DNA of 64,000 nt from Tillandsia leiboldiana (lineage: Eukaryota > Streptophyta > Magnoliopsida > Poales > Bromeliaceae), in contig CM055063.1 in NCBI GenBank assembly GCA_029204045.2, forward strand, positions 26,791,721 to 26,855,720, given 5' to 3'. The notes beneath the pieces are model-generated. The model was not told where the DNA came from. It saw only the letters and a list, made by a program, of their open reading frames with translations, and did no database searches. A program made the translations under genes and the position numbers. Of the stretch, positions 1 through 8,691 are shown piece after piece. Position 1 is the first letter of the stretch; every line of letters begins with the position of its first letter.

Positions 1-771
1 AAAGGTGCACGTAGGTCGGATGTGGCCTGACTGCCCACATCGAAAACATCGACCCCCCTCAAGCCACAGGTATCAGATGGATGCTGCCCTCTACAAAAAA
101 GACACCGGACCGACGCCCGTGACGTCGAGACTGCTGCTGCGGTGGCCTCTGAGATCTACCAGTTCCTCGTCGATCAAGACGCCCACGGCCAGAAGGCTGG
201 GGCCGCGGGGGTCGTGGTGACTCCCAGAACTGGCCTGTCCTTCATCATCTAGGTCTGGGCGTTTCCTGTCTGGACGTTTTCTCTGAAACCCCGGCCCCCT
301 CGCTAACCGCTAAGTCACCCTGCTGCGCCAGCAGCTGCTCCAGGCGCTGGCCCTGACTAAAGCTCCGCCACTAACTGGGTCACCAGGCCCGCAGTTCTCC
401 CAACTCAGCGGATACCGCCCGCTCAGACTCCCCGGAAGTGTGTGGGAGTACCCCGGGTGCGTGAGAACGACGCCGGGGGCGACATCCTGCACAGGAAACC
501 AGAAATCAGCAGCAAAACCCACACGACCCAATCTAGCGAAAGTCAAAGACATCCCTATTTTCTGTAACTTTAGTTGTCTGCAGCCAACATAATTGTTCAA
601 CAGAAATAGGATATGTCGATCCCTCTTCACTCACTGGAAGAGTAAATGACCAAAATCACCGACTTTCGCAAAATATCAGCCACTCTCGCCCTATAATCCT
701 AGGGTCTGCCAAAAGCCTAGGGTTTCCTAAGTCCCAACTGACCTATCCCTAAGCTCTGATACCAACTTAAT
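1..771 (-). mobile_element. Family A internal fragment (leader and gag), cut by window edge
   Basis: This stretch matches 7914-8691 of the neighbouring complete copy base for base with scattered changes. Read on the minus strand it holds a primer site (plus strand 753-764), a leader hairpin around 570-592, the gag N-terminus and part of a CCHC zinc-knuckle region running off the window start. It lies on the far side of the LTR at 772-4079, so that LTR serves as 5' LTR for this fragment and 3' LTR for the element to its right. Small indels break the gag frame. Confidence 0.85.
753..764 (-). promoter_or_regulatory. Primer binding site, initiator tRNA-Met (family A, left copy)
   Basis: The minus strand reads TGGTATCAGAGC, complementary to the 3' end of plant initiator tRNA-Met. 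It lies 7 nt downstream (minus strand) of the LTR end at 772, the expected place for priming minus-strand DNA synthesis. Confidence 0.9.
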
Positions 772-3700
772 TGTCAGGCCCCGGGGTGTAAACCAGAACC
801 CGGGCTCGTCTACAGATCCGCCGTGCACACGAAATTTTTCGTGTACACGAAGCGTGGTAACCTGCTCAGATATAGAGATATAATAAAGGAGCATAAACAG
901 AGCTAAAACTAAAACTAGTACATCTCAGAGAAAAACTGGAAAGGAAAGTACAACAAAGCTCCCAAAATTATACAAGTGTCTCTCCCAGCTCACAAAATAA
1001 AAATACATCCAGCTGGCCGAAGCCAGACCCAAAAATAAAAGGAAAAATAAAACCGTCTGAGTGTACTAGGGATACATCAAAATCTACTGATCTCTGGATC
1101 AGGGAAGCAGCTAGCTAATCAACGATCCCTTACCTCGGTCCTGGGAAGAGGGTCTCGCAACTCCCGTAGAGGACTCTGCAAAACAAAGGGAAAAAAGAGA
1201 GGAAAAGGGTGGGGTGAGAACTACTATAAAGACAGTAGCCTCCACTAGTGGGTAAACCTCAACTCGAACATGCCCACTAGGACTACCGGAGGCGAAAAGA
1301 ATAAATGGGTGTAAACTATAGAAGACTACTGATAAAAGCTACCACTAATAGCCTCTACATGCCCAGCTAAAAAGATAGCTAAATGTATGCATCAGAATAT
1401 CAAAGCCTGCATGAATAAACCCAATCTATACTCCAGTAAACACTGGTACTGCCTGCGGTGCCTGCCAAATCGGGTATGCAGCCTACGCATAACACCGATA
1501 GGGGATAGGAGTCTCAAGGACTCAAGGTCTGTATAACGTGCACACTATACTTGCCAAATCGGGTATGCCGGCCAATGCATAACACCGATAGGGGAAAGGA
1601 GTCTCAAGGACTCAAGGTCGTAGTAACAAGTATCATAGTAGAATAAGTCATCATGACTGGATCATGACACTGATCTAAGTGGAAAACTATCCCCTAAAAG
1701 AGCCCAAATCCTCTCCCCGATCTGATGCAATAACAACTATCCGGTCAACCGCCCAAAATCCGCGGTTTGCCGCAATTACCCTGCCCTCAGCCTGCCTGTC
1801 CCAAAATCCCAACGACTGACTACACTATCCCAGCCCCTGCTCTACCTGAGCATAATATCCCCTATGTCTAGGTAACTGGAGAAGGAATAAAAATATGGTT
1901 TCTCCTAAGTCAATTCCAGCATGATAGTGTAGCAGAAAAAGGTGGCCTAACTAGGTGACCATTCAAGCATGCCAAAGTCCTTTCCTAACAGAATAATTTC
2001 AGTGTTCTAATTCTTACAAGATTTACAATATGCCTTTATTTGGATATCTGAAGTATTAACCTGCCACAAGCCAATTTATACACATGCATAAGTCTCCCTA
2101 TTATACATAAGTATGATATGGATTTAGCCGATTATTACCAAAAGGTTTAAGCAATAATTCCTGGGATTCTAATCAACTTAACATTTGTAAGAAATTACCA
2201 TTTATTAGTATCTAGTCCTCTAAAGATGCAAGTATCAATTACAAGTCCTTTTCTTTTCATTAAGCATGCTATGCTCATTCAACTAGTATAATAGCAACAT
2301 TACACAGGACTAGCTCCAATATGCCTAGTGGGTTATCCCAAGTAAGAGGTTAACAACGGTACCCACCTCGAGCGCTCAAATCCTTGTCCCAAATGCGAAA
2401 ACCCGTGCTCGCACCAAAAGCTCACCGCAACACTGTACCAAATCTCCAAGAAGGACATACATAACTTTAGTCCTTCAAACATCACAAAATCTGTCCCCAA
2501 ATTAATCGGTCTAAAGTTCACAGATTTTCACCTGCGAAGGGTGCCCAGAAAATTCCAAGAAAAATACCGTCGCGTTCCTTGCGACGAACCCGTCGAAACG
2601 AGTACCTGCACGCTCGAAACCGAGCTACCATCGCTGAGATACAAATTCGGCAAGGGGAACACCCCAACAAAATTGTGCAGAAATTCTGTACCAAAAGACT
2701 ACAGAGAAAGGAGATTTCCACCTTCGAAAAATATTCAAAAAAGTCTGAGAAACTTCCGGGAGATTCCTTGCGAGATGTAGATGAAAAACGCCGTTTGAAT
2801 CGCCTCGATCCGTCGCCTGAGCGCGAAGTTATAGCCAAATCAAATAGGTGCTGTCCAAAACTCCGCGAGGAAAAATGGGTCACAAAGAAGCTCGGGAAAC
2901 TCAAAATCCACATGAAAACTAGGGGCAACTCAAAATATCAAAAATGAAGCCCTACCTGTCAAGAGTCCAAAAGCGCTGGAATCACCCGAATCGGAGGTCG
3001 GGGTGAGCCGGGGGAGCCTGAACACTATGAAGGGACGAAACGGGTCGTCGGTGAACGAGCGCCGCGCCGCGCCAGAAAATGGCCAACCTCGAAAAACGCA
3101 CTCCTAAAAATCCCAGGAATGATCAGCAAGAAAGGTCTCAGGTAGAAGAAGATTTTTCCCTAAGGGTGCCCTGTGAAAATCCTCACAGAAAAGTGTAAAA
3201 AGGCCCCCCAAAAGGCCTATTTATAGGCAGCCCAAAGCCCCCCCCCACTTATCGGATTCGGGCGCCACCTTTCTGGCGTCCCGAATCCGAAAAGCGGGTC
3301 GGACGGGGGTCCGTCCGACCGCCCAGATTCATCTGGTGCGGCCACGTGTCCCCCGCACAGCACACAGCTGTGCAGGGCGACCGGGCGCCCGCCGCGTGGC
3401 AAGGGCCCGTTGGGGGCGGTGCTTGCACCCGCCCCCTGGCCGGCCGACACGTGGCCCGCACTCGAGTGCGGGCCATGTGCGACCGACCAGCCGTCCTGGC
3501 GCCCTGCGCCGGCACGCGCCCCGAGGCACCGCGCTATGCTCCAGTGGACCGCGCCTTGGTGAGCCAGCAAATCCCCGGGCGACACGTGTCATGCGCCCGG
3601 TCCACCAGTGCCGCGCCTCATTCCTGGACCGCGCCGCGTGCTCCCTCCAATCCGGAAGCGCCACGTGGCCCACCCGCGCAGATCATGCACCGCCGCGCCT

Positions 3701-4079
3701 CTCCCGTGGACCGAGCGACGTGAGCCGGCCAATGGTGGGCTGCCACGTGGCTCTGGCCGGTCCACGGTCCACCCCCATGCACCAACAATCCCCGAAAACT
3801 TTCGAAAGTCCGTTTTTGGTCATCCGGACTCCAAATTTGACAAATAAATAGTCGATTTCAAGCATTTTTCCACGCTGAATCCAAATCCAACCTCGGTTTG
3901 ACCCAATTCCTTTTCTAAAATTTGGCAAACACAACCGAAGTCTAAATCAGATGAAAATGTCACACAGGGTCCATCTATGGCACCCCTTTGATGCACCATG
4001 GGCCAGACACACCAACACTAGGTGTTTTACACAATGGATTCAACGGAAAAGCTGCATGGGGAAAAACAAGAACACTACA
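772..4079 (-). repeat. LTR of family A, shared between two internal regions
   Basis: This LTR of about 3.3 kb starts (minus strand) TGTAGTG right after the purine tract at 4080-4089 and ends at TGTCAG (plus 772). It is collinear with 8692-12003. A TATA box reads TATAAATA on the minus strand at 3219-3226. About 3330-3780 is CpG-rich. The U5 end carries a hairpin with arms at 822-834 and 837-849. LTRs this long fit the Tekay/Del clade. Long open frames in the GC-rich part are composition artefacts. Confidence 0.92.
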
Positions 4080-4097
4080 TCCTCCCCCACTAGAAAG

Positions 4098-4113
4098 GTT
4101 TCGTCCTCGAAAC
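4098..4113 (-). other. Hairpin just before the polypurine tract (family A)
   Basis: Arms GTTTCG and CGAAAC flank a 4-nt loop, a few bases before the minus-strand purine run GTGGGGGAGGA (4080-4090). The same hairpin stands before the tract in B, C1, C2, D and E. A conserved sequence here is familiar in Tekay/Del elements; its role is not known to me. Confidence 0.75.
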
Positions 4114-4125
4114 AAAAGCCATACC

Positions 4126-4557
4126 TCAAGCCGGGGCCTCGAACAAGTGGGGGTAAGCATCCATCATCGCTGACTCCAGCTCCCAGGTAGCCTCGCGCTC
4201 ATCATGACTGCTCCAGAGGATCTTCACATAAGGGATGGCCCGACTGCGCAACTCCCTAACCTCACGGTCCAAGATTCTCAACGGCCGCTCAACATAGATC
4301 AGGTCCTCAGCAACCTCTAGTGGGGAGAAATCGATGATGTGTGACGGGCTATGTACATACCTCCTCAAAGTCGATACATGGAATACATCGTGAACACCGG
4401 CAAGCCTGGGAGGAAGTGCATGCCTGTAGGCAACTGGCCCTATGCGCTCCAATATCTCGAAAGTTCCAATAAAACGAGGGCTCAGTCTTCCACGAATCCC
4501 AAATCTCCGGATTCCCTTTGAAGGCGAGACTTTCAAAAAGACATGATCTCCTACCAT
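4126..4557 (-). pseudogene. Integrase C-terminal part with degenerate chromodomain-like tail (A)
   Basis: This open stretch of 143 codons continues the integrase of 4570-5175 after an in-frame stop. It begins with VGDHVFLKVSPSKG, a typical gypsy integrase C-terminal motif (GPY/F-like region PRFIGTFEILERIGPVAYR at about residues 26-44), and ends with a tail containing IPYVKILWSSHDEREATWE, as in Tekay/Del integrases. The stop near 4566 is explained by CGA to TGA, a C-to-T change at a CpG. The end is followed directly by the pre-tract hairpin and purine run. Confidence 0.85.
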
Positions 4558-4569
4558 AAACTCAAGATC

Positions 4570-5175
4570 TCACCTCCGCAAATCTACGTAGCTCCTCTGT
4601 CTACTCTGAGCTGTCTGAAGATGCTGCCTGACTACTCTGACTTTATCCTCTGCCTCTCGCAGTACCTCCGGCCCCAAAGTCCGCCTTTCACCCACATCAC
4701 TCCAATAAAGTGGGGAACGACACTTGCATCCATACAATGCTTCAAACGGAGCCATCTGAATGCTCGCTTGAAAGCTATTGTTGTACGCAAACTCTGCCAG
4801 GGATAAGTGTCGCACCCCACCTCCTCCAAAGTCTAGCATGCAAGCCCGGAGCATGTCCTCAAGTATCTGTATAGTCCGCTCTGACTGTCCATCTGTCTGT
4901 GGGTGAAAAGCTGTGCTAAAACTGAGCTGTGTCCCCAAAGTGGCCTGTAGACTCCTCCAAAAGCGCGAAACAAACCTCGAATCTCGATCAGATACAATGG
5001 AGGCAGGCACGCCATGCAATCTCACCACCTCGTCTAAATACAGCTGTGCCAGTCGCTCAAGTGGCCAAGTCACCTGTACCGGTAAAAAGTGAGCGGACTT
5101 GGTGAGTCTGTCTACGACTACCCATATCGCGTCTGCTCCAGTCTGTGCCCTTGGCAACCCAGTGACAAAGTCCAT
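4570..5175 (-). pseudogene. Integrase catalytic core (A)
   Basis: This 201-codon frame covers the DDE core. MDFVTGLP holds the first Asp, VSDRDSRF the second, and DGQSERTIQ the catalytic Glu, so all three residues remain. The run through FAYNNSFQASIQMAPFEALYG is standard for plant gypsy integrases. An in-frame stop ends it before the C-terminal part, and the zinc-binding N-terminal part (5176 to about 5750) carries several stops. Integrase would insert the cDNA, but this copy cannot make the full protein. Confidence 0.88.
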
Positions 5176-5753
5176 GGTAACATGTTCCTATTTCCCTTCT
5201 GGGATTGGGAGGCTCTGCAACTTGCCAGCAGGTACACGATGCTCAGCCTTTACTTACTGACAAGTTAAGCAATGTGCCACAAATCTCCCAATGTCTCTTT
5301 TCATCCCGTTCCACCAAAACTGTGCCTTGAGGTCCCTATACATCTTAGTCCCTCCAGGATGGATGGTATAAGGCGTATAGTGGTCCTCCCTCAAGATCTG
5401 CACTCGAATCTCTGTATCCATGGGCACACAAGCTCGGCCCCTGTACCGCAGTACTCCCGAAGCATTAACTGAAAAAATCCGCTGTCAAATCCGTCTGAAT
5501 CTGCTCTCGAATCCTCATCAAGTGGGGGTCCTCACTCTGTCTCTCCCGAATCCTGTCCAACAGAGTGGGCTGCACGACTAGAGACATAAGTCTAGCAGAG
5601 ACCCCAGGGGACACAACCTCGAGCTCTAACCGCCTCATCTACTCAAGTAGTGGTGCCTGATCGGTGATCATCAAGGATAGGCTCTGTGCTGCTCTCCTGC
5701 TTAGGGCATCAGCGACCATGTTGGCCTTGCCAGGATGGTAGAGTATGTCCACA
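5176..5753 (-). pseudogene. RNase H to integrase connection and HHCC region, broken (A)
   Basis: Minus-strand fragments continue the polyprotein in a shifted frame: the RNase H end (LELLKDYDVDILYHPGKAN type), then the zinc region with VKAEHRVPAGKLQSLPIPE just before the core. Several stops interrupt it, including one in the zinc-finger strand. No other gene is visible here. Confidence 0.7.
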
Positions 5754-7160
5754 TCATAGTCCTTTAATAATTCTAACCATCTGCGTTGCCTCAAGTTGAG
5801 CTCCTTCTGAATGAACAAGTATTTTCAAGCTCTTGTGGTCTGTGTAAATCTCGCAGTGCTCCCCATACAGATAGTGGCGCCACAACTTCAACGCGAAAAT
5901 CATCGCAGCTAGCTCCAAGTCATGGATAGGGTAATTCTTTTCATAGTCCTTCAGTTGCCGAGAGGCATAAGCGATTACCCTACCCTCCTGCATCAATACG
6001 CAACCAAGTCCACTGTGCGACGCATCGCTGTAAATCACATATCCTTTCCCCATAACAGGGAGGGAAAGGATAGGAGCCGACATCAACCTGTTCTTTAATT
6101 CCTCAAAGCTCCTCTGGCAATCCTCACTCCATATAAACTTAATCCCTTTACGAGTCAGGCGAGTGAGGAGTGTGGAAAGTTTTGCAAAACCTTCCACAAA
6201 CCGATGGTAATATCCGGCTAGGCCCATAAAACTGCGAACCTCTGATGCCGTCGTCGGTCGGGGCCAATCCCGGACTGCCTCGATCTTCGCCGGGTCTACT
6301 GCCACTCCAGCGGCTGAAATCACGTGGCCCAAAAAGACAACCTCCCGAAGCCAGAAATCACACTTAGATAACTTGGCATACAACTTCCTTTCTCTCAGAA
6401 ATTGCAGCACAATCCTCAAGTGCTCCTCGTGCTCCACATCGCTCCGGGAATAGATCAGGATATCATCAATAAACACCATGACGAATCGATCCAGGTATGG
6501 TCGAAAAATCCTGTTCATTAAATCCATAAAAGCAGCAGGGGCATTTGTCAATCCAAAAGGCATAACGGTGAACTCATAATGCCCGTACCGCGTCCTGAAT
6601 GCCGTCTTTGGAATGTCCTCGGCCTTCACCTTCAATTGGTGGTAACCAGACTGTAAGTCAATCTTAGAGAAGACACAAGACCCTTGCAGCAGATCAAATA
6701 GGTCATCAATGCGCGGCAAAGTGTACTTGTTCTTGATGGTCACTTTATTCAGCTCGCGGTAATCAATACAAAGTCGAAGTGAACCATCCTTCTTCTTCAC
6801 AAATAGCACCGGCGCTCCCCAAGGCGATACACTTGGTCTCACAAAGCCTTTATCCATTAAGTCCTGAAGTTGCGCCTTTAACTCTCGCAGCTCAGCCGGC
6901 GCCATACAGTAAGGAGCCTTAGAGATTGGCGCAGTTCCTGGGACTACGTCAATCAAAAACTCGATCTCCCTATCCGGCGGCATACAAGTCAACTCCGGTG
7001 GAAACACGTCCGGGAACTCGTGGACAATAGGGATATCCGTGAGTCCTGGTGCCGCCGTAGGCTCCTTAACCACACAAGCCAAAAAGCTATGCAGCCACTG
7101 CGCATCATCTGCCTCGCCCGAGAAGTCGAAACTACTGAGACAAATAAAGCACTCTGGCAC
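5754..7160 (-). CDS. Reverse transcriptase and RNase H of element A (open, isolated by frameshifts)
   Basis: This is the longest open frame in the window, 468 codons, internal to a pol polyprotein; the first Met is not a real start. About residues 45-110 are the linker to RT (EFPDVFPPEL, VPGTAPISKAPY). RT holds the first catalytic Asp in SKIDLQSGYHQL (D168) and FIDDILIY at 230-237 with both Asp present. RNase H follows with YSDAS (D379), DLELAA (E416) and TDHKSL (D441). One extra A in a run (plus 5822-5825) shifts the frame at the RNase H end. The protease lies in another frame just upstream. RT copies the element RNA into cDNA in the virus-like particle. The domain looks chemically intact, but no full polyprotein can be made. 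Confidence 0.93.
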   Translation of the reverse strand: MPECFICLSSFDFSGEADDAQWLHSFLACVVKEPTAAPGLTDIPIVHEFPDVFPPELTCMPPDREIEFLIDVVPGTAPISKAPYCMAPAELRELKAQLQDLMDKGFVRPSVSPWGAPVLFVKKKDGSLRLCIDYRELNKVTIKNKYTLPRIDDLFDLLQGSCVFSKIDLQSGYHQLKVKAEDIPKTAFRTRYGHYEFTVMPFGLTNAPAAFMDLMNRIFRPYLDRFVMVFIDDILIYSRSDVEHEEHLRIVLQFLRERKLYAKLSKCDFWLREVVFLGHVISAAGVAVDPAKIEAVRDWPRPTTASEVRSFMGLAGYYHRFVEGFAKLSTLLTRLTRKGIKFIWSEDCQRSFEELKNRLMSAPILSLPVMGKGYVIYSDASHSGLGCVLMQEGRVIAYASRQLKDYEKNYPIHDLELAAMIFALKLWRHYLYGEHCEIYTDHKSLKILVHSEGAQLEATQMVRIIKGL

Positions 7161-7975
7161 CCCCTATAAACAAACACCTCCAGGCCTAGCTCGCTAAAAG
7201 TCACAGTCCTCGCGGCGCAATCAATCGTAGCGAAGTAGCGAGCCAGCCAATCCATCCCAAGCACTATATCGAAATTCGGCAGCAGGCTAAGGACCATCAG
7301 GTCCGCTGGCAAAATCCAAGACTCAACCTGTACCGGACAAGACCAACCACACTCCTCTACATGCAATGTATGCTCGGGAATCTGTACCACTAATGCACGT
7401 GGCAACTGACCTAACTCTAATCCATGGGATGATGCAAATGATCTACTGATAAAAGAATGTGATGCACCGGTATCAAATAAAGTGTGAGCTCTAGCACCAA
7501 AAAGTAAAGTGATACCTGCCACCACGTGGTCGGCTACTGCGGAGTCCTCTACCTGGGCGGCGTAGACTCGCCCACTCTGTGCCGGGGGTCTGTAGTCTGC
7601 AGGATGGGAGGAAGGAGCCCTGCTCGCTGGAGCATAGGGCCGCTGCTGGGGCACCGAAGGAACTGATGCTGAAGAAGTAGCCTGCGGTGTCGAGAAAGGG
7701 CAAGTAGCTCGGATGTGGCCGGACTGTCCACACCGATAACAGCGGCCATACCTCTGGTTGCAAGTATCCGACGGGTGCTGTCCCCTACAAAAGATGAACC
7801 TGACCGCAGACTGGGGCTGCCTCGCTTGTTGCTGCCGTCTCTGTAGTCGTGATCGCGACCTCTGCTGCGATGCGGTAGGGGGCAATGCTGAAGAAGGTGC
7901 CGCTAAGGTCCGAAAGGGGCACGTAGGTCGGATGTGGCCTGACTGCCCACGTCGAAAACATCGACCCCCCCTCAA
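6989..7975 (-). CDS. Gag C-terminus with duplicated zinc knuckle, plus protease (A)
   Basis: This open frame of 328 codons is part of gag-pol; its first Met is internal. Two zinc-knuckle modules lie in tandem. The first (residues 6-19, CFRRGQSGHIRPTC) has Arg where the second Cys should be; the second (79-92, CYRCGQSGHIRATC) is a perfect C-X2-C-X4-H-X4-C. Both are preceded by FCRGQHPSDTC-like sequence, so the module was duplicated. The aspartic protease follows with LFDTGASHSF (DTG at 168-170) and IVLGMDWL near 237. The frame then runs past the protease into sequence that is properly RT linker in the other frame, showing a shift near 7160-7190. Confidence 0.88.
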   Translation of the reverse strand: MRGGRCFRRGQSGHIRPTCPFRTLAAPSSALPPTASQQRSRSRLQRRQQQARQPQSAVRFIFCRGQHPSDTCNQRYGRCYRCGQSGHIRATCPFSTPQATSSASVPSVPQQRPYAPASRAPSSHPADYRPPAQSGRVYAAQVEDSAVADHVVAGITLLFGARAHTLFDTGASHSFISRSFASSHGLELGQLPRALVVQIPEHTLHVEECGWSCPVQVESWILPADLMVLSLLPNFDIVLGMDWLARYFATIDCAARTVTFSELGLEVFVYRGCQSALFVSVVSTSRARQMMRSGCIAFWLVWLRSLRRHQDSRISLLSTSSRTCFHRS

Positions 7976-8191
7976 GCCACAGGTATCAGATGGATGCTGC
8001 CCTCTACAAAAAAAACACCGGACCGACGCCCGTGACCGTCGAGACTGCTGCTGCGGTGGCCTCTGAGATCTACCAGGTCCTCGTCGATGAAGACGCCCAC
8101 GGCCGGAAGGCTGGGGCCGCGGGGGTCGTGGAGATCTCCCAGAACTGGCCTGTCCATCATCATCTAGGGCTGGGCGTTTCCTGTCTGGACG

Positions 8192-8398
8192 TTACTCTGA
8201 AGCCCCGGCCCCCTCGCCAACCGCTAAGTCACCCTGCTGCGCCAGCAGCTGCTCCAGGCACTGGTCCTGACGAAAGCTCCTCGCCACTAACTGGGTCACC
8301 AAGGCCCTCAGTTCTCCCAACTCGGCGGATACCGCCCGCTCAGACTCCCCGGAAGGTGTGGGAGTACCCCGGGTGGGAGAACGACGACGGGGCGACAT
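8192..8398 (-). pseudogene. Gag N-terminus, family A
   Basis: A 68-codon frame starts at ATG 8398 with MSPRRRSPTRG, like the basic N-termini of the other gag remnants here (F starts MPPRRRAATRARS). It lies about 270 nt downstream of the primer site. It runs directly into the basic region before the zinc knuckles at about 8160, so the central gag domain present in E and F is missing. The left copy (1-771) lacks it too. Confidence 0.7.
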
Positions 8399-8485
8399 CC
8401 TGCCACAGGAAACCAGAAATCAGCAGCAAAACCCCACACGACCCAATCTAGCGAAAGTCAAAGACATCCCCCTATTTCTGTAACT

Positions 8486-8509
8486 TTATGTTGTCTTCAG
8501 CCAACATAA
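8486..8509 (-). other. Leader hairpin between primer site and gag (family A)
   Basis: Arms TTATGTTG and CAACATAA form a perfect 8-bp stem around an 8-nt loop (minus strand GCTGAAGA; GCTGCAGA in the left copy near 577-584). The same hairpin occupies the same place in C1, C2, D and F. See the finding on a possible dimerization site. Confidence 0.8.
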
Positions 8510-8671
8510 TTGTTCAACAGAAATAGGATATGTCGATCCCTCTTCACTCACTGGAAGAGTCAAATGACCAGAATCACCGACTTTCGCAAAATATCACGCA
8601 CTCTCGCCCTATCATCCTAGGGTCTGCCAAAAGCCTAGGGTTTTCCTAAGTCCCAACTGACCTATCCCTAA

Positions 8672-8683
8672 GCTCTGATACCA
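8672..8683 (-). promoter_or_regulatory. Primer binding site, initiator tRNA-Met (element A)
   Basis: The minus strand reads TGGTATCAGAGC, 8 nt from the end of the 5' LTR at 8692. Confidence 0.93.
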
Positions 8684-8691
8684 ACTTAATC

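Noticed and set aside
2333..2947. Possible small genes on both strands repeated at 10260-10872
   Set aside because: The repetition only reflects the LTR pair; no similarity to a protein family and no conserved start between copies.
3217..3851. Overlapping open frames in the family A LTR (also 11108-11803)
   Set aside because: Same CpG-rich LTR segment duplicated; frames exist on both strands and are broken differently in the two copies.
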